Below are positions 54,767-62,818 of a stretch of DNA of 64,000 nt, piece by piece. Numbering within the stretch: the first letter of the stretch is position 1; the number at the start of each line of letters is the position of its first letter. The notes under the pieces were generated by a model that was given only the letters and a program-made list of their open reading frames with translations, was not told the DNA's origin and did not search any database. Source of the DNA: Micromonospora chokoriensis (GTDB lineage: Bacteria > Actinomycetota > Actinomycetes > Mycobacteriales > Micromonosporaceae); the NCBI RefSeq assembly GCF_000718555.1, contig NZ_JOAN01000001.1:372001-436000 (forward strand). The letters run 5' to 3'. Made by a program: the position numbers and the translations under genes.

Positions 54767-54854
54767 TGCGACAGGCTAGCCCGCCTTGGCCAGCCCTCGC
54801 CCGTGGGTCAGCCCACCGTCCCCGGTCAGAGCCGGGCGTATCGGATCCGCCGGC

Positions 54855-55124
54855 TCAGTCGCTCTCGTCCACGAACTTGTAGTAGCCCATCCGAAAACGT
54901 TGCAGCAGGGCACGCATGAATTCCGGACCGGCCTCCGGCGGCACCCGCCCCGCGCCGACCGGCACGCCGTTGTCGTAGAAGTCCTGCGCGAGCGCGCTCC
55001 AGTTGGGGTCGAGGATGGTCAGCGACACCGCTTGGCCCGGCTGCCACCGGAACTCGGCAACCCGCCGGTTGGTGTGCTGGGCGAAGTTGTACAGCGCCAC
55101 CCGGGTCAGCGCCTGTTCGCTCAT
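54855..55124 (-). CDS. Small protein of unknown function
   Basis: An 89-residue acidic-to-neutral soluble protein (MSEQALTRVALYNFAQHTNR to the end YYKFVDESD) with no motif I recognise. AGGAGG five bases before the ATG marks the start clearly; the frame stays open 25 codons further. It lies 49 bases downstream of the MFS exporter gene on the same strand and could be co-transcribed. WQPGQAVSLTILDPNWSALA looks like a beta-alpha unit of a small domain. Confidence 0.65.
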   Translation of the reverse strand: MSEQALTRVALYNFAQHTNRRVAEFRWQPGQAVSLTILDPNWSALAQDFYDNGVPVGAGRVPPEAGPEFMRALLQRFRMGYYKFVDESD

Positions 55125-55173
55125 GCCTGCCTCCTGGCTCACCACTGCTGAACGAAGTGTGAGCTGCAGAATG

Positions 55174-56373
55174 TCAGACCGGTTGTAGGTCGGGATCACG
55201 GCGAACGGTCTCGGGGTTTCGCCTGGTCCTGCGAGCCACCTCGTGGCAGGCGAGCAACGCGAACGCCGTAGCCGTCAGCAGGCCACCGAACAACGGGATG
55301 ACGCGCACCCCGGCCGTCGCCAGCAGGCCCGCGCCGATGAACGAGCCGGACGCGAGGCCGAAGTTGAACGCGACGCTGAGGCTGGCCGACGCCATGTCGG
55401 TGGTCGACGGGGCCACCTGCATGATGCGGTGCTGGATTCCCGCGATCAGCGAACTGAACGACATCCCCGCCACGGCGAGCAACGGGATCGTCAATGCCTT
55501 GCTCGTGCCAACCCCATAGAGACCGAGCATCGCGGCGGTAATGAGCCCGAGTAGCCCCAGCACGACACCGAGTGGAAACCGGTCCAGCACCCGGCCGACC
55601 GCCCAGGTGCCGGCGACGCCGAACGAGCCTTGGACGAAGAGCAGCATGCCGAGAGATGCTGCGGCGAACCCGCTGACGTCGAGGAGGAAGACGGTCATGT
55701 AGGTGAACGCGCCCATGGCGCCGGTGACCGCGAGGACTGTGGCGACGAGGAGCACTACGAAGCGGTGACGATCCGGCATTGGCCCGAGGTCGCCCGTGCT
55801 CTGCTGCGGTGTGACGCTCGGCAGGAGCAGGGCGACCGCGATGCAGGCGACGAAGCCGAGGATGGCCATCGCGACGAAGGCGGCCCGCCACCCGGCCTGC
55901 CCGCCCAACCAGGTGCCCAGCGGCACGCCGAGGACCGGGCCGAGAGCGTTGCCGATCGACAGTCGAGCCACGATGCGCCCGCGGATGTTAGCGGGGAACA
56001 TCGAGATCGCCACGGGGAACACCACCGCCCAGAAGACACCGTTGGTGATGGCGGACACCAGTCGCGCGGCGAGCAGCACCTCGTAGGAGGTTGCGAAGGC
56101 GGACACCGCCGTCGCCGCGGCGAACACACCGAGGGAGCCGGCGAGCAGCGGGCACCGGGGCACTCGCCGAGTGACCCGGGTCAGCGGGAGCGCCACGATC
56201 ATGACCACCACGGCGTACCCGGTCACCAGCAGACCGGCCTCGGACCTGGAGCGTCCCAGGTCTGGCGCGATCAGCGTGAGCAACCCGATCGGCAGCACCT
56301 CGGTGGTGACGTAACAGAAGGTGGCGGCGGACAACGCGGCGAGGGCATAGACCGCGCGTCGTTGGTGCAGCAT
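55174..56373 (-). CDS. MFS transporter of the AraJ/Cmx drug-efflux group (DHA1, 12 segments)
   Basis: A 399-residue exporter with twelve hydrophobic segments. Typical family marks are TEVLPIGLLTLIAPDLG in segment 1, LTRVTRRVPRCPLL after segment 2, and NALGPVLGVPLGTWLGGQAGWR (motif C) in segment 5, as in chloramphenicol and arabinose-type efflux pumps. GGAGGT five bases before the ATG. It diverges from the CGNR regulator with about 225 bases between them, so that regulator may control it. Substrate unknown. Confidence 0.87.
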   Translation of the reverse strand: MLHQRRAVYALAALSAATFCYVTTEVLPIGLLTLIAPDLGRSRSEAGLLVTGYAVVVMIVALPLTRVTRRVPRCPLLAGSLGVFAAATAVSAFATSYEVLLAARLVSAITNGVFWAVVFPVAISMFPANIRGRIVARLSIGNALGPVLGVPLGTWLGGQAGWRAAFVAMAILGFVACIAVALLLPSVTPQQSTGDLGPMPDRHRFVVLLVATVLAVTGAMGAFTYMTVFLLDVSGFAAASLGMLLFVQGSFGVAGTWAVGRVLDRFPLGVVLGLLGLITAAMLGLYGVGTSKALTIPLLAVAGMSFSSLIAGIQHRIMQVAPSTTDMASASLSVAFNFGLASGSFIGAGLLATAGVRVIPLFGGLLTATAFALLACHEVARRTRRNPETVRRDPDLQPV

Positions 56374-56441
56374 TGGCTACCTCCAAGATCCAGGACAAGA
56401 GCCGGCACGGTACGCAGTGGGTGTGCGCTACCGGCTAGCCG

Positions 56442-56590
56442 GGTTTTGACGGTAGCATAGGCAGGCATGGATCTCTCGTCGTGTCTGCAGGAAGCTGCTC
56501 TCTCTGCTTCGCCTCTACTGTTGATGACGATCGCGCAGGACGATCGAGTACGCGCAGATCGTGGCTATCTCTGGCGGTTTTGGTGGTAGC
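56442..56590 (+). repeat. Duplicated 15-base element upstream of the CGNR gene
   Basis: GGTTTTGACGGTAGC at 56442-56456 and GGTTTTGGTGGTAGC at 56576-56590 differ at two positions and are 134 bases apart. Each is followed about ten bases later by GGCATG. The first copy also forms an inverted repeat with GCTACCG at 56427-56433. The elements could be promoters (TAGC-AT as -10) or operators of the CGNR protein for itself and the divergent exporter. Confidence 0.5.
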
Positions 56591-56599
56591 TTTTCCGGC

Positions 56600-57238
56600 A
56601 TGCCACTCGACGTGTGTCAGCTACCGATGGTGGGCGGGCACCCCGCACTCGACCTGGTCAACACGATCGAGCGAGGGGGCGAGGCGCCGCACGACTTCCT
56701 GACCGACGGCTCCGCCGTGCTGCGCTGGGCGACGCAGATCGGCCTGGTCAGCGATGCGGAGGTCGACCAGGTGGGCCGGGCATGGCACGACGAGCCGGCT
56801 GCCGCGCATGCGGGACTGGCCGCGGTGCGTGACATCCGCGAAAGCCTGTATCTCGTACTGCTCGCCACGATCACCGACGCGGCCGGCGACCCCCTCGCGG
56901 CCGGCGCCGCGCTTGTCGCACTGCATCAGCGCTGGTCCGGCGCGGCCGCCCGAGCACGGTTCGTGCTCGACTCGTCGCGGGTGCGGCTGGCCTACGGCAC
57001 GGTGCCGGCCATGTTGCTGCCCGACCGGATCGCCGAGGCAGCCCTCGACGTCATGCTGGCCGCCGACCTGACCCGGGTGCGCCGCTGCCCGGTGCTTGAA
57101 GGGGGCTGCGGCTGGCTGTTCCTCGACCAGAGCCGCAGCGGCACCCGCCGATGGTGCCGCATGGCCGACTGCGGCAACGTGGTGAAGGCGCGACGGCTCA
57201 CCGAGCGCCGCCGCGCTGCCCGGGCACCCGGCTCGTAG
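56600..57238 (+). CDS. CGNR zinc-finger regulator (ABATE domain)
   Basis: A 212-residue regulator. The N-terminal ABATE-like region has GGHPALDLVNTIERGG and the helix SLYLVLLATITDA; the C-terminal CGNR finger reads RRCPVLEGGCGWLFLDQSRS..WCRMADCGN, with four cysteines that should bind zinc, and then basic VKARRLTERRRA for DNA contact. ATG 56600 is used; an ATG 13 codons earlier is possible. It likely controls the divergent MFS exporter. Confidence 0.85.
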   Translation: MPLDVCQLPMVGGHPALDLVNTIERGGEAPHDFLTDGSAVLRWATQIGLVSDAEVDQVGRAWHDEPAAAHAGLAAVRDIRESLYLVLLATITDAAGDPLAAGAALVALHQRWSGAAARARFVLDSSRVRLAYGTVPAMLLPDRIAEAALDVMLAADLTRVRRCPVLEGGCGWLFLDQSRSGTRRWCRMADCGNVVKARRLTERRRAARAPGS

Positions 57239-57670
57239 CTTGCCGACGATGCTGCGTGTCAGCGCAGCCCCGTGACCGCAGAATCGCTGGAGTGGAGTGT
57301 GCGCACGAACCCTGGCCGAGCGCGCAGATCGAAATCCAGACGGGGTCAACGCGGTCTTGATGACTCGCGCCTGACGCGGTGCGGCGGTGCCCCAAGTGGC
57401 AGCCGGGATGGCCGATCCGATGACCATGATCTCGACGCCGCCGGGTGGTGACACCAGAGTCCGGCCGATCACGGAAGCGGCCATCCACTCTGTGGCCTCG
57501 CCTACCTCGAGACGGGCATAAACGTCTGTACGACCTAAGCGGCGATGGCCATACCAAGATGCGCGGTGTCGATTAGGAGTGACTCTGTAAGACTTGCGAG
57601 GACGTGACCGGCTTTTCGATCCGCGTCCGATCACGCCAATCGGGCGAGAGTCGCGTGCCTGCTCCCGAAT
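57239..57670. other. Gap without a recognised gene
   Basis: No frame shows normal codon use across this stretch. A short minus-strand segment (around 57330-57530) has protein-like composition (GRTLVSPPGGVEIMVIGSA) but no start site with a ribosome site, and it merges into the antisense of the CGNR gene, so it may be remnant coding DNA. GC is slightly lower than in neighbours. No repeat or terminator of note was seen. Confidence 0.4.
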
Positions 57671-58999
57671 CTAGCCAGCACCGCCGCCTGCTCCCGACCC
57701 GGCAGCGCTACCCGCCCGCGCGGGCCTCTCCCCGCACGCGTCGTTCTCCTCCGCATGCGATGCCGTCGGATCACTCGCCGGTGTTGGTCCGCTAGCAGGA
57801 TCAGCTTCAGCCCGAGATGTCTGAGCCCATCGGACGACCCGCGAAATCGACCACCCCACGACGGCGAAGCCCACGCCCAGCACCAGCCAGCCAGGAGCAC
57901 CCCAGCCGAGAGTCAAGGCCGTCACCACCAGCGGAGCGAGAAGCTGTCCCAGTTGCCCGCCCATCGAGTACGCACCTTGGTACTGCCCATGCGCGTCGGC
58001 CTTGGCGAGGCCGAACGAGATGCTCCAGCCGGCTGCGGAATGCAGCAACTCTGCGAGGAGATGCGCACATGCGGCGGCGATGAGAAGACCCAACGTCAGC
58101 TTCCCGTGCGACAGCCCGGAGAGTGAGAAGATTGCGCAGGCGACAAGGAGTGAGAGGCCCGCGCGTCGGGCGGCTCTGCCGGCACCGCTCAACTGGTCGG
58201 TGCCGCGGGCGGCCCGAACTTGGAAGAGGATCACACCCACCGTGTTGATGATGAACAGGACCGAGATCGTCCAGTGCGGCGCGTCGGTGCGAAAGGATAT
58301 CCACAGCGGGAGCGCCACTTCCAGCAAGCCGAGGTGCGTCGCCATCATCCCGTCGAATACCACGAACACCATGAAGGGCCTGTCGCGCAGTGCGAGCAGG
58401 CGAGGGCTGTCTGCAGGACGGTGGACCGGCGGAATTGGGGCCAAGAAGCTCAGGACGCCTGCTGCGGCTGCGAATGATGCTGCATTGCCCAGAATGAGGG
58501 TCACGTAGGCCGCTCGGGTGTCGAACGCGAGCCCGATGCCGGCCAGCCCAGTGCCCACGGCGAGACCGACATTCGTGACAGAACGCAGGTAGGCCCGAGC
58601 GTGTAGCCGCTTGGCCGGATCAACAGCCCTGGCAATGACCGCGCCTCTGGCGGCTCGCTGAGCAGCGTCGACAACCGCCATTGGGACAGCGAGAATCAAG
58701 AACGACTGGAACGAGTGAACCATCGTCATCGCCGAAGTCACAATGGCGAGGATTATCAACGCGACGACAAGTACGCGGCGAGGTCCGATTCGGTCAGTAA
58801 GATAGCCCGCCGGAGCGCTCGAAGCAAGACATACCAGCGCGGTGATGGAGAAGGCGAGGCCTGTCTGGGTCACGGAAAGACCTACCGAGCGAGTCAGGAA
58901 CAGCGCGCTCGACGCGATCCACAGCCCGCCACCGATGGTGTTGACAAACGTCGCAGCGGCCAACAGGCGCAGTGGTCCCCGCTCGGGTAATCCTCGCAT
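57671..58999 (-). CDS. MFS transporter, probable exporter next to the NRPS-like locus
   Basis: A 442-residue membrane protein with twelve hydrophobic segments: FVNTIGGGLWIASSALFLT in segment 1, APAGYLTDRIGPRRVLVV as motif A and a mid-loop near residue 200. The last 40 residues are low complexity (Ser/Ala/Gly-rich, ending GSAAGSGAGGGAG) and hydrophilic. The ATG is the first in frame, just after TTGACAGTCAA on the other side. It diverges from the carrier-protein operon and is the natural candidate to export its product. Confidence 0.82.
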   Translation of the reverse strand: MRGLPERGPLRLLAAATFVNTIGGGLWIASSALFLTRSVGLSVTQTGLAFSITALVCLASSAPAGYLTDRIGPRRVLVVALIILAIVTSAMTMVHSFQSFLILAVPMAVVDAAQRAARGAVIARAVDPAKRLHARAYLRSVTNVGLAVGTGLAGIGLAFDTRAAYVTLILGNAASFAAAAGVLSFLAPIPPVHRPADSPRLLALRDRPFMVFVVFDGMMATHLGLLEVALPLWISFRTDAPHWTISVLFIINTVGVILFQVRAARGTDQLSGAGRAARRAGLSLLVACAIFSLSGLSHGKLTLGLLIAAACAHLLAELLHSAAGWSISFGLAKADAHGQYQGAYSMGGQLGQLLAPLVVTALTLGWGAPGWLVLGVGFAVVGWSISRVVRWAQTSRAEADPASGPTPASDPTASHAEENDACGERPARAGSAAGSGAGGGAG

Positions 59000-59001
59000 G
59001 A

Positions 59002-59012
59002 TTGACAGTCAA
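59002..59012. promoter_or_regulatory. Short palindrome at the exporter start
   Basis: TTGACAGTCAA is a palindrome of two 5-base arms around one base, ending three bases from the exporter ATG on the minus strand. It could be an operator that blocks initiation. With arms this short, chance is a real possibility. Confidence 0.3.
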
Positions 59013-59471
59013 CCGCATCCCTGGGCCTGCCGAGGGTGCGGCTAGACAAATCAACATCAACCCCTACGGATCGCGCACGAATCAATCCCGTCCGTCGGCT
59101 GGCAGGGAGCGAGCGGCCGCCATGGATGCCGGGGTTCGTCCTGGCAGCTCGGAGGCTTGCGATCATGTTCTGCTGGGGCTGGAGGGAGTCATCCCTGGCA
59201 GCATCGAAGGAGCGCCCGGCGAGCAGCGTGAACGGGCGGGTGCCGCCGGCCGGGCCGACTCGCGAGTAGACGGTCGTTTGAGGTCTCGACCTGCCGCTGA
59301 GGGCTCATGTCGCAGATCGGCGCCGTTTAAACAAGGCATTGGAGTCAGGGTCACACGCGCTTCCTCGCTAAGGAAGACGCACGGGTGAGCATTCCCGCAG
59401 GTAAACCGGCCTCCCGTCGCGTTGCGGATCGACAGGGCCAAACTTTTGGCTGGATTTCCGCCCTGACATGC

Positions 59472-59501
59472 TTGAAACCGTGGACCCCCTCCACCTATAA
59501 T
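59472..59501 (+). promoter_or_regulatory. Near-consensus vegetative promoter of the NRPS-like operon
   Basis: TTGAAA at 59472-59477 and a perfect TATAAT at 59496-59501 are separated by 18 bases. Few actinomycete promoters come this close to the consensus. The expected transcript starts near 59508, about 50 bases before the carrier-protein GTG. Confidence 0.75.
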
Positions 59502-59559
59502 TCCTCCCTGCGTAGCGCGACTTTTGTCACTGGCTTCGACGACACGGGGGTTCGTCATC

Positions 59560-59808
59560 GTGAAAGAAGTGCCTATTCGGGATGTCGTCGTCGAAGAATG
59601 GCGCGACGTCCTTGGCGTCGATGATCCAGGCCCGGCGGATGACTTTTTCTCGGTCGGTGGTGATTCGATGCTGGCGCTCGAATTCGTTGACCGTCTCGAG
59701 CAGCGGCTCAACATCAGCTTCCCGCTTGACATCCTATTCGTTCACGGCACCCTCGGTGCAGTGGTCGAAGCATGTGAGGAGAGGGTGGGCGGCGTAGTCG
59801 CGCTTTGA
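59560..59808 (+). CDS. Free-standing peptidyl/acyl carrier protein
   Basis: An 82-residue carrier. Ser36 in DDFFSVGGDSMLALEFVDRL is the phosphopantetheine site; the FFxxGGDS form is that of NRPS carriers, in contrast to the DLGYDS of the PKS carrier at 39010. ATG is absent; GTG 59560 follows a G-run at 10 bases. It should receive the amino acid activated by the adenylation enzyme encoded next. Confidence 0.87.
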   Translation: MKEVPIRDVVVEEWRDVLGVDDPGPADDFFSVGGDSMLALEFVDRLEQRLNISFPLDILFVHGTLGAVVEACEERVGGVVAL

Positions 59809-59868
59809 GCGGACAAGGGCTCGCAGCGTCGCGTCGGCCTTAACCTTCTGCACCAGAAGCGGGGATGA

Positions 59869-61434
59869 ATGTTCTCGGCAAACGTCAGTCTGCGGGAGAG
59901 TGCCGCCTTGACGTATCAGCGGGTGATGGAAACTGCAAGTCGTCACCCGGAAAGTGTGGCCTTGGATTTCGGATCGACGGTCACCACGTACGCTCAATTT
60001 AGTGCGGAAATTAACGCGGCCGCTCTGAGGTTGGCTCAGCTCCGCTTTCCGCGGCAAAGCCGGATCGGCCTGGTCGGGGACAAGCGACTGCCGACCTATG
60101 CCTGGTACGTGGCGTGCTGGCACCAGGCGCAGGTGGTAGTGCCCTTGAGCCCGCACAATCCGGCGGCCTTCAACACGGAAATCAGCAAGAATGCCGAGCT
60201 GAGTGCCGTCGTCGTTGATTCCGTGCTGCATCCCGATCTCGTTCGTTCGCTGTTGGACGCGGGCATCGCCGTCATCAACCCGACGGATCTGGTCGCGGCG
60301 GTCTCGGTGCCTCCTGAGCAGTTGTCTTCGGATGATCTTGCCTACGTCATGTTCACCTCGGGTTCAACGGGGCGGCCGAAGGGCGTCCGGGTGACGCACG
60401 GCAACCTGGCTGCCTTTCTGGACGTGGTCGTCCCGATCGGCGACCTGGGCCCCGGGGCCCGGTTGTCGCATACCTTCGCACTTACTTTCGACCCGTCGGT
60501 GTACGACATGTTCGCAGCCTGGACGACCGGTAGCACTCTGGTTGTCCCGCGAAATCGTGAGCTCCTCGGTCCCGCCTCGTACGTGCGCGATCGGGAGATC
60601 ACCCACTGGTATTCCGTTCCGTCGTTGATCTCGTATGCGATCAGATCCAAAACGTTGTTGCCTGAATCGATGCCGTCGCTCCGGCAGAGTCTTTTTGTCG
60701 GTGAAGCTCTGCGGCAGCAGTTGGCGATCGAGTGGTCACGTGCCGCCCCGCGCAGCGTCATCCGCAACGTCTACGGTCCGACCGAGCTGACCGTGACCTG
60801 TGTCGAGCACGTCCTGCCGTCCGATCCCCAGGATTGGGCGATCAGTGATCAGGGGGGCATACCGATAGGTACCCCGCATCCCGCGATGGATTGGGTCCTG
60901 ATTGACGGCGAAGGTCTTTCGAAGAGCTCGGGCGAACTCTGCATGCGAGGCCCTCAGCGCTTTCCAGGCTATCTGGACGCCTCGGACAACCTTAATCGGT
61001 TCGTGCGTATAGTCGACGATTCTGTGGTGCCTCCTGAAGATTGCGAAAAGCTGTCTCCGGACCACTACTACCGCACGGGTGACCGGGTTCGCCTAGTCAA
61101 CGGTCAGATGTTCTATCTCGGCCGATTGGACCGGCAGGTTAAGGTAAGCGGCCATCGCATAGAGCTGGGCGAAGTGGAACACAAGATGACTATGCACCCC
61201 GGGATCGTGGCGGCGGCCGCGGTCGCCGTACCCGCCAAGGATGGTGGTCTGCAACTGCGAGCAGCGGCCACCGGCACGCCTTACCCATTTCCTGAGGTGC
61301 GTCGTTACCTACTGGGAGTTATGCCCGCCTACATGGTCCCGGCAGATATTCTCTGGCTGGACGCATTTCCGCTCAACGGCAACGGGAAGGTCGATTACCT
61401 CTCCTTGAGCAAGGTGTTGGAGGGTGATCGGTGA
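59869..61434 (+). CDS. Free-standing NRPS adenylation enzyme
   Basis: A 521-residue adenylate-forming enzyme with A3 YVMFTSGSTGRPKG, A4 LTFDPSVYDMF, A5 RNVYGPTELT, A7 YRTGD, A8 LGRLDRQVKVSGHRIELGEVE and A10 NGNGKVDY. The aspartate of A4 that binds the alpha-amino group is kept, so the substrate is likely an alpha-amino acid; pocket residues after it are P and Y, unlike common codes I recall. The last helix ends right after A10, so there is no fused carrier. Codons use T and A more freely than in the polyketide genes. Confidence 0.9.
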   Translation: MFSANVSLRESAALTYQRVMETASRHPESVALDFGSTVTTYAQFSAEINAAALRLAQLRFPRQSRIGLVGDKRLPTYAWYVACWHQAQVVVPLSPHNPAAFNTEISKNAELSAVVVDSVLHPDLVRSLLDAGIAVINPTDLVAAVSVPPEQLSSDDLAYVMFTSGSTGRPKGVRVTHGNLAAFLDVVVPIGDLGPGARLSHTFALTFDPSVYDMFAAWTTGSTLVVPRNRELLGPASYVRDREITHWYSVPSLISYAIRSKTLLPESMPSLRQSLFVGEALRQQLAIEWSRAAPRSVIRNVYGPTELTVTCVEHVLPSDPQDWAISDQGGIPIGTPHPAMDWVLIDGEGLSKSSGELCMRGPQRFPGYLDASDNLNRFVRIVDDSVVPPEDCEKLSPDHYYRTGDRVRLVNGQMFYLGRLDRQVKVSGHRIELGEVEHKMTMHPGIVAAAAVAVPAKDGGLQLRAAATGTPYPFPEVRRYLLGVMPAYMVPADILWLDAFPLNGNGKVDYLSLSKVLEGDR

Positions 61435-62690
61435 GTAACCCGACGCTGGTTGTGGTGCACGGCCCGGGATCTGCGGGTCCGCGCGACGCATTGCGCGCCG
61501 CACACGGACGGTACGACGTGGTGTTCGCCGTGCAGGACCGGGACGCAGAGTGCACGGCGGGCCTCCCGCTGATCTCACGTCTGGCACCGGTCTACCGATG
61601 CAGCGACGAGGCGAGCAGCATGGTCGCGCTGGGGTCTGCTCAACCGGAAGGGATCGTGACCTTCAGCGAGTCGCAACTACCTTTCGCTGCCCGTCTGGCT
61701 GACGTACTCGGTCTGCGCTTCCATACTCCACGGACGGTCGATCTCCTCACCAACAAGTACAAGCAGCGATGTGCCATGAATGCTGCCGGGGTCAGCGTTA
61801 CCAGGATCGAGGAGGTCACTGACCCGAACGCTCTACCCTCGGCCGCCGATCGCATCAACTACCCGGTCGTGATCAAACCGGTCGTCAACAACAGCAGCCG
61901 GTGGACGACCCGCTGTGACTCGAAACGCGACGTCCAGGATCTGGTCTCCGCCATCACCGCCAGCCCCGACTCACCATCGCGTTGGGTCGTCGAGGAGATG
62001 TTGCAGGCAGGCGCTCACTCGTACGGCGACGTGTTGGCCGACTTCGTCTCGGTGGAGTCCGTCGTGCAGGACGGGAAGGTGTCGCACTTCTGCATCACCG
62101 ATCGCTTGGCGATGGCGCCACCCTTTCGGGAACGCGGGCTGTTGGTGCCAACACTGCTGCCGCGGGCGGAACGTGCCGCTCTGCTGGACCTGGCCACAGC
62201 CGCGCTCAGTGCCCTCGGTGTCCGTTGGGGTGTCACCCATACCGAGATCAAGCTTACTCCTGGAGGACCCCGGGTCATCGAGGTCAACGGGCGGCTGGGC
62301 GGCTGGGTTCCCGAACTGGTGCGCCGGGTCTCCAGCATGGATCCCGTTGCGATGGCAGTGGACGTCGCCATGGGGCGGCACGTCGACATCGGAGTCGATG
62401 TCCGACACGACGATCTTTCTTCGACGCATGCCGCGGTTCTCCTGGTGCAGCCGCCCGAAGGACGGTTCCGTGTCGCCGAGATGGCCGACCCGAGCGTTCT
62501 TCGGCAGCAGGCGGGCGTCTGGCAGGCCTGGAAGCGGGCCGCGCCAGGCGACATCGTCGACTCGCGCGCCGGCTCGTTGCAGGCCCTCTACGCGGCGTAC
62601 ATCGAGGCAGACCGTGAGGCGATGAGCGGCCGGCTTCGGCAGGTCGAGCTTGTCGGGCGTAGCGCGGTCACCCTCCAGGCGCAGCAGTGA
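61431..62690 (+). CDS. ATP-grasp ligase in the NRPS-like operon
   Basis: A 419-residue ATP-grasp enzyme. A pre-ATP-grasp fold (LVVVHGPGSAGPRD, GIVTFSESQLPFAARLADVLG) precedes TNKYKQRCAMNAAGV, the ATP-lysine stretch YPVVIKPVVNNSSR, VVEEMLQAGAHSYGD and the metal-binding VIEVNGRLGGWVPELV. It belongs to the L-amino-acid ligase and biotin-carboxylase-like group. The GTG overlaps the adenylation stop. Together with the single carrier it may make a dipeptide or an amide cap, but the order is unknown. Confidence 0.85.
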   Translation: MSNPTLVVVHGPGSAGPRDALRAAHGRYDVVFAVQDRDAECTAGLPLISRLAPVYRCSDEASSMVALGSAQPEGIVTFSESQLPFAARLADVLGLRFHTPRTVDLLTNKYKQRCAMNAAGVSVTRIEEVTDPNALPSAADRINYPVVIKPVVNNSSRWTTRCDSKRDVQDLVSAITASPDSPSRWVVEEMLQAGAHSYGDVLADFVSVESVVQDGKVSHFCITDRLAMAPPFRERGLLVPTLLPRAERAALLDLATAALSALGVRWGVTHTEIKLTPGGPRVIEVNGRLGGWVPELVRRVSSMDPVAMAVDVAMGRHVDIGVDVRHDDLSSTHAAVLLVQPPEGRFRVAEMADPSVLRQQAGVWQAWKRAAPGDIVDSRAGSLQALYAAYIEADREAMSGRLRQVELVGRSAVTLQAQQ

Positions 62691-62818
62691 CCGGTGTCCC
62701 CGCCCGTGCGGGGTGTCTGTGCCTGGCCCCAACGATCTGAAGAGACTGCCGCCGCCGCCGGCGCGCGGCGTCAGGTGCCTGGTTGTGGATAGCACAAGCG
62801 ATCCGAAAGGGATCCACC

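Larger units (their letters stand above)
59000..59559. other. Divergent intergenic region with a strong promoter
   Basis: A gap of 560 bases between the leftward exporter and the carrier protein. It includes the palindrome at 59002-59012 and the near-consensus promoter at 59472-59501. Between them are open but unconvincing frames with arginine- and proline-rich products. GC falls clearly toward the right (from about 59390). No terminator, integrase or tRNA is visible. Confidence 0.5.

Noticed and set aside
56467..56589. A 40-codon frame after the first copy of the duplicated element
   Set aside because: MDLSSC... has no recognisable features; it ends inside the second element and is more likely a chance frame.
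56621..57634. Long minus-strand frame across the CGNR gene
   Set aside because: Most of it is the antisense of a convincing CGNR gene, and the part outside has no start signal.
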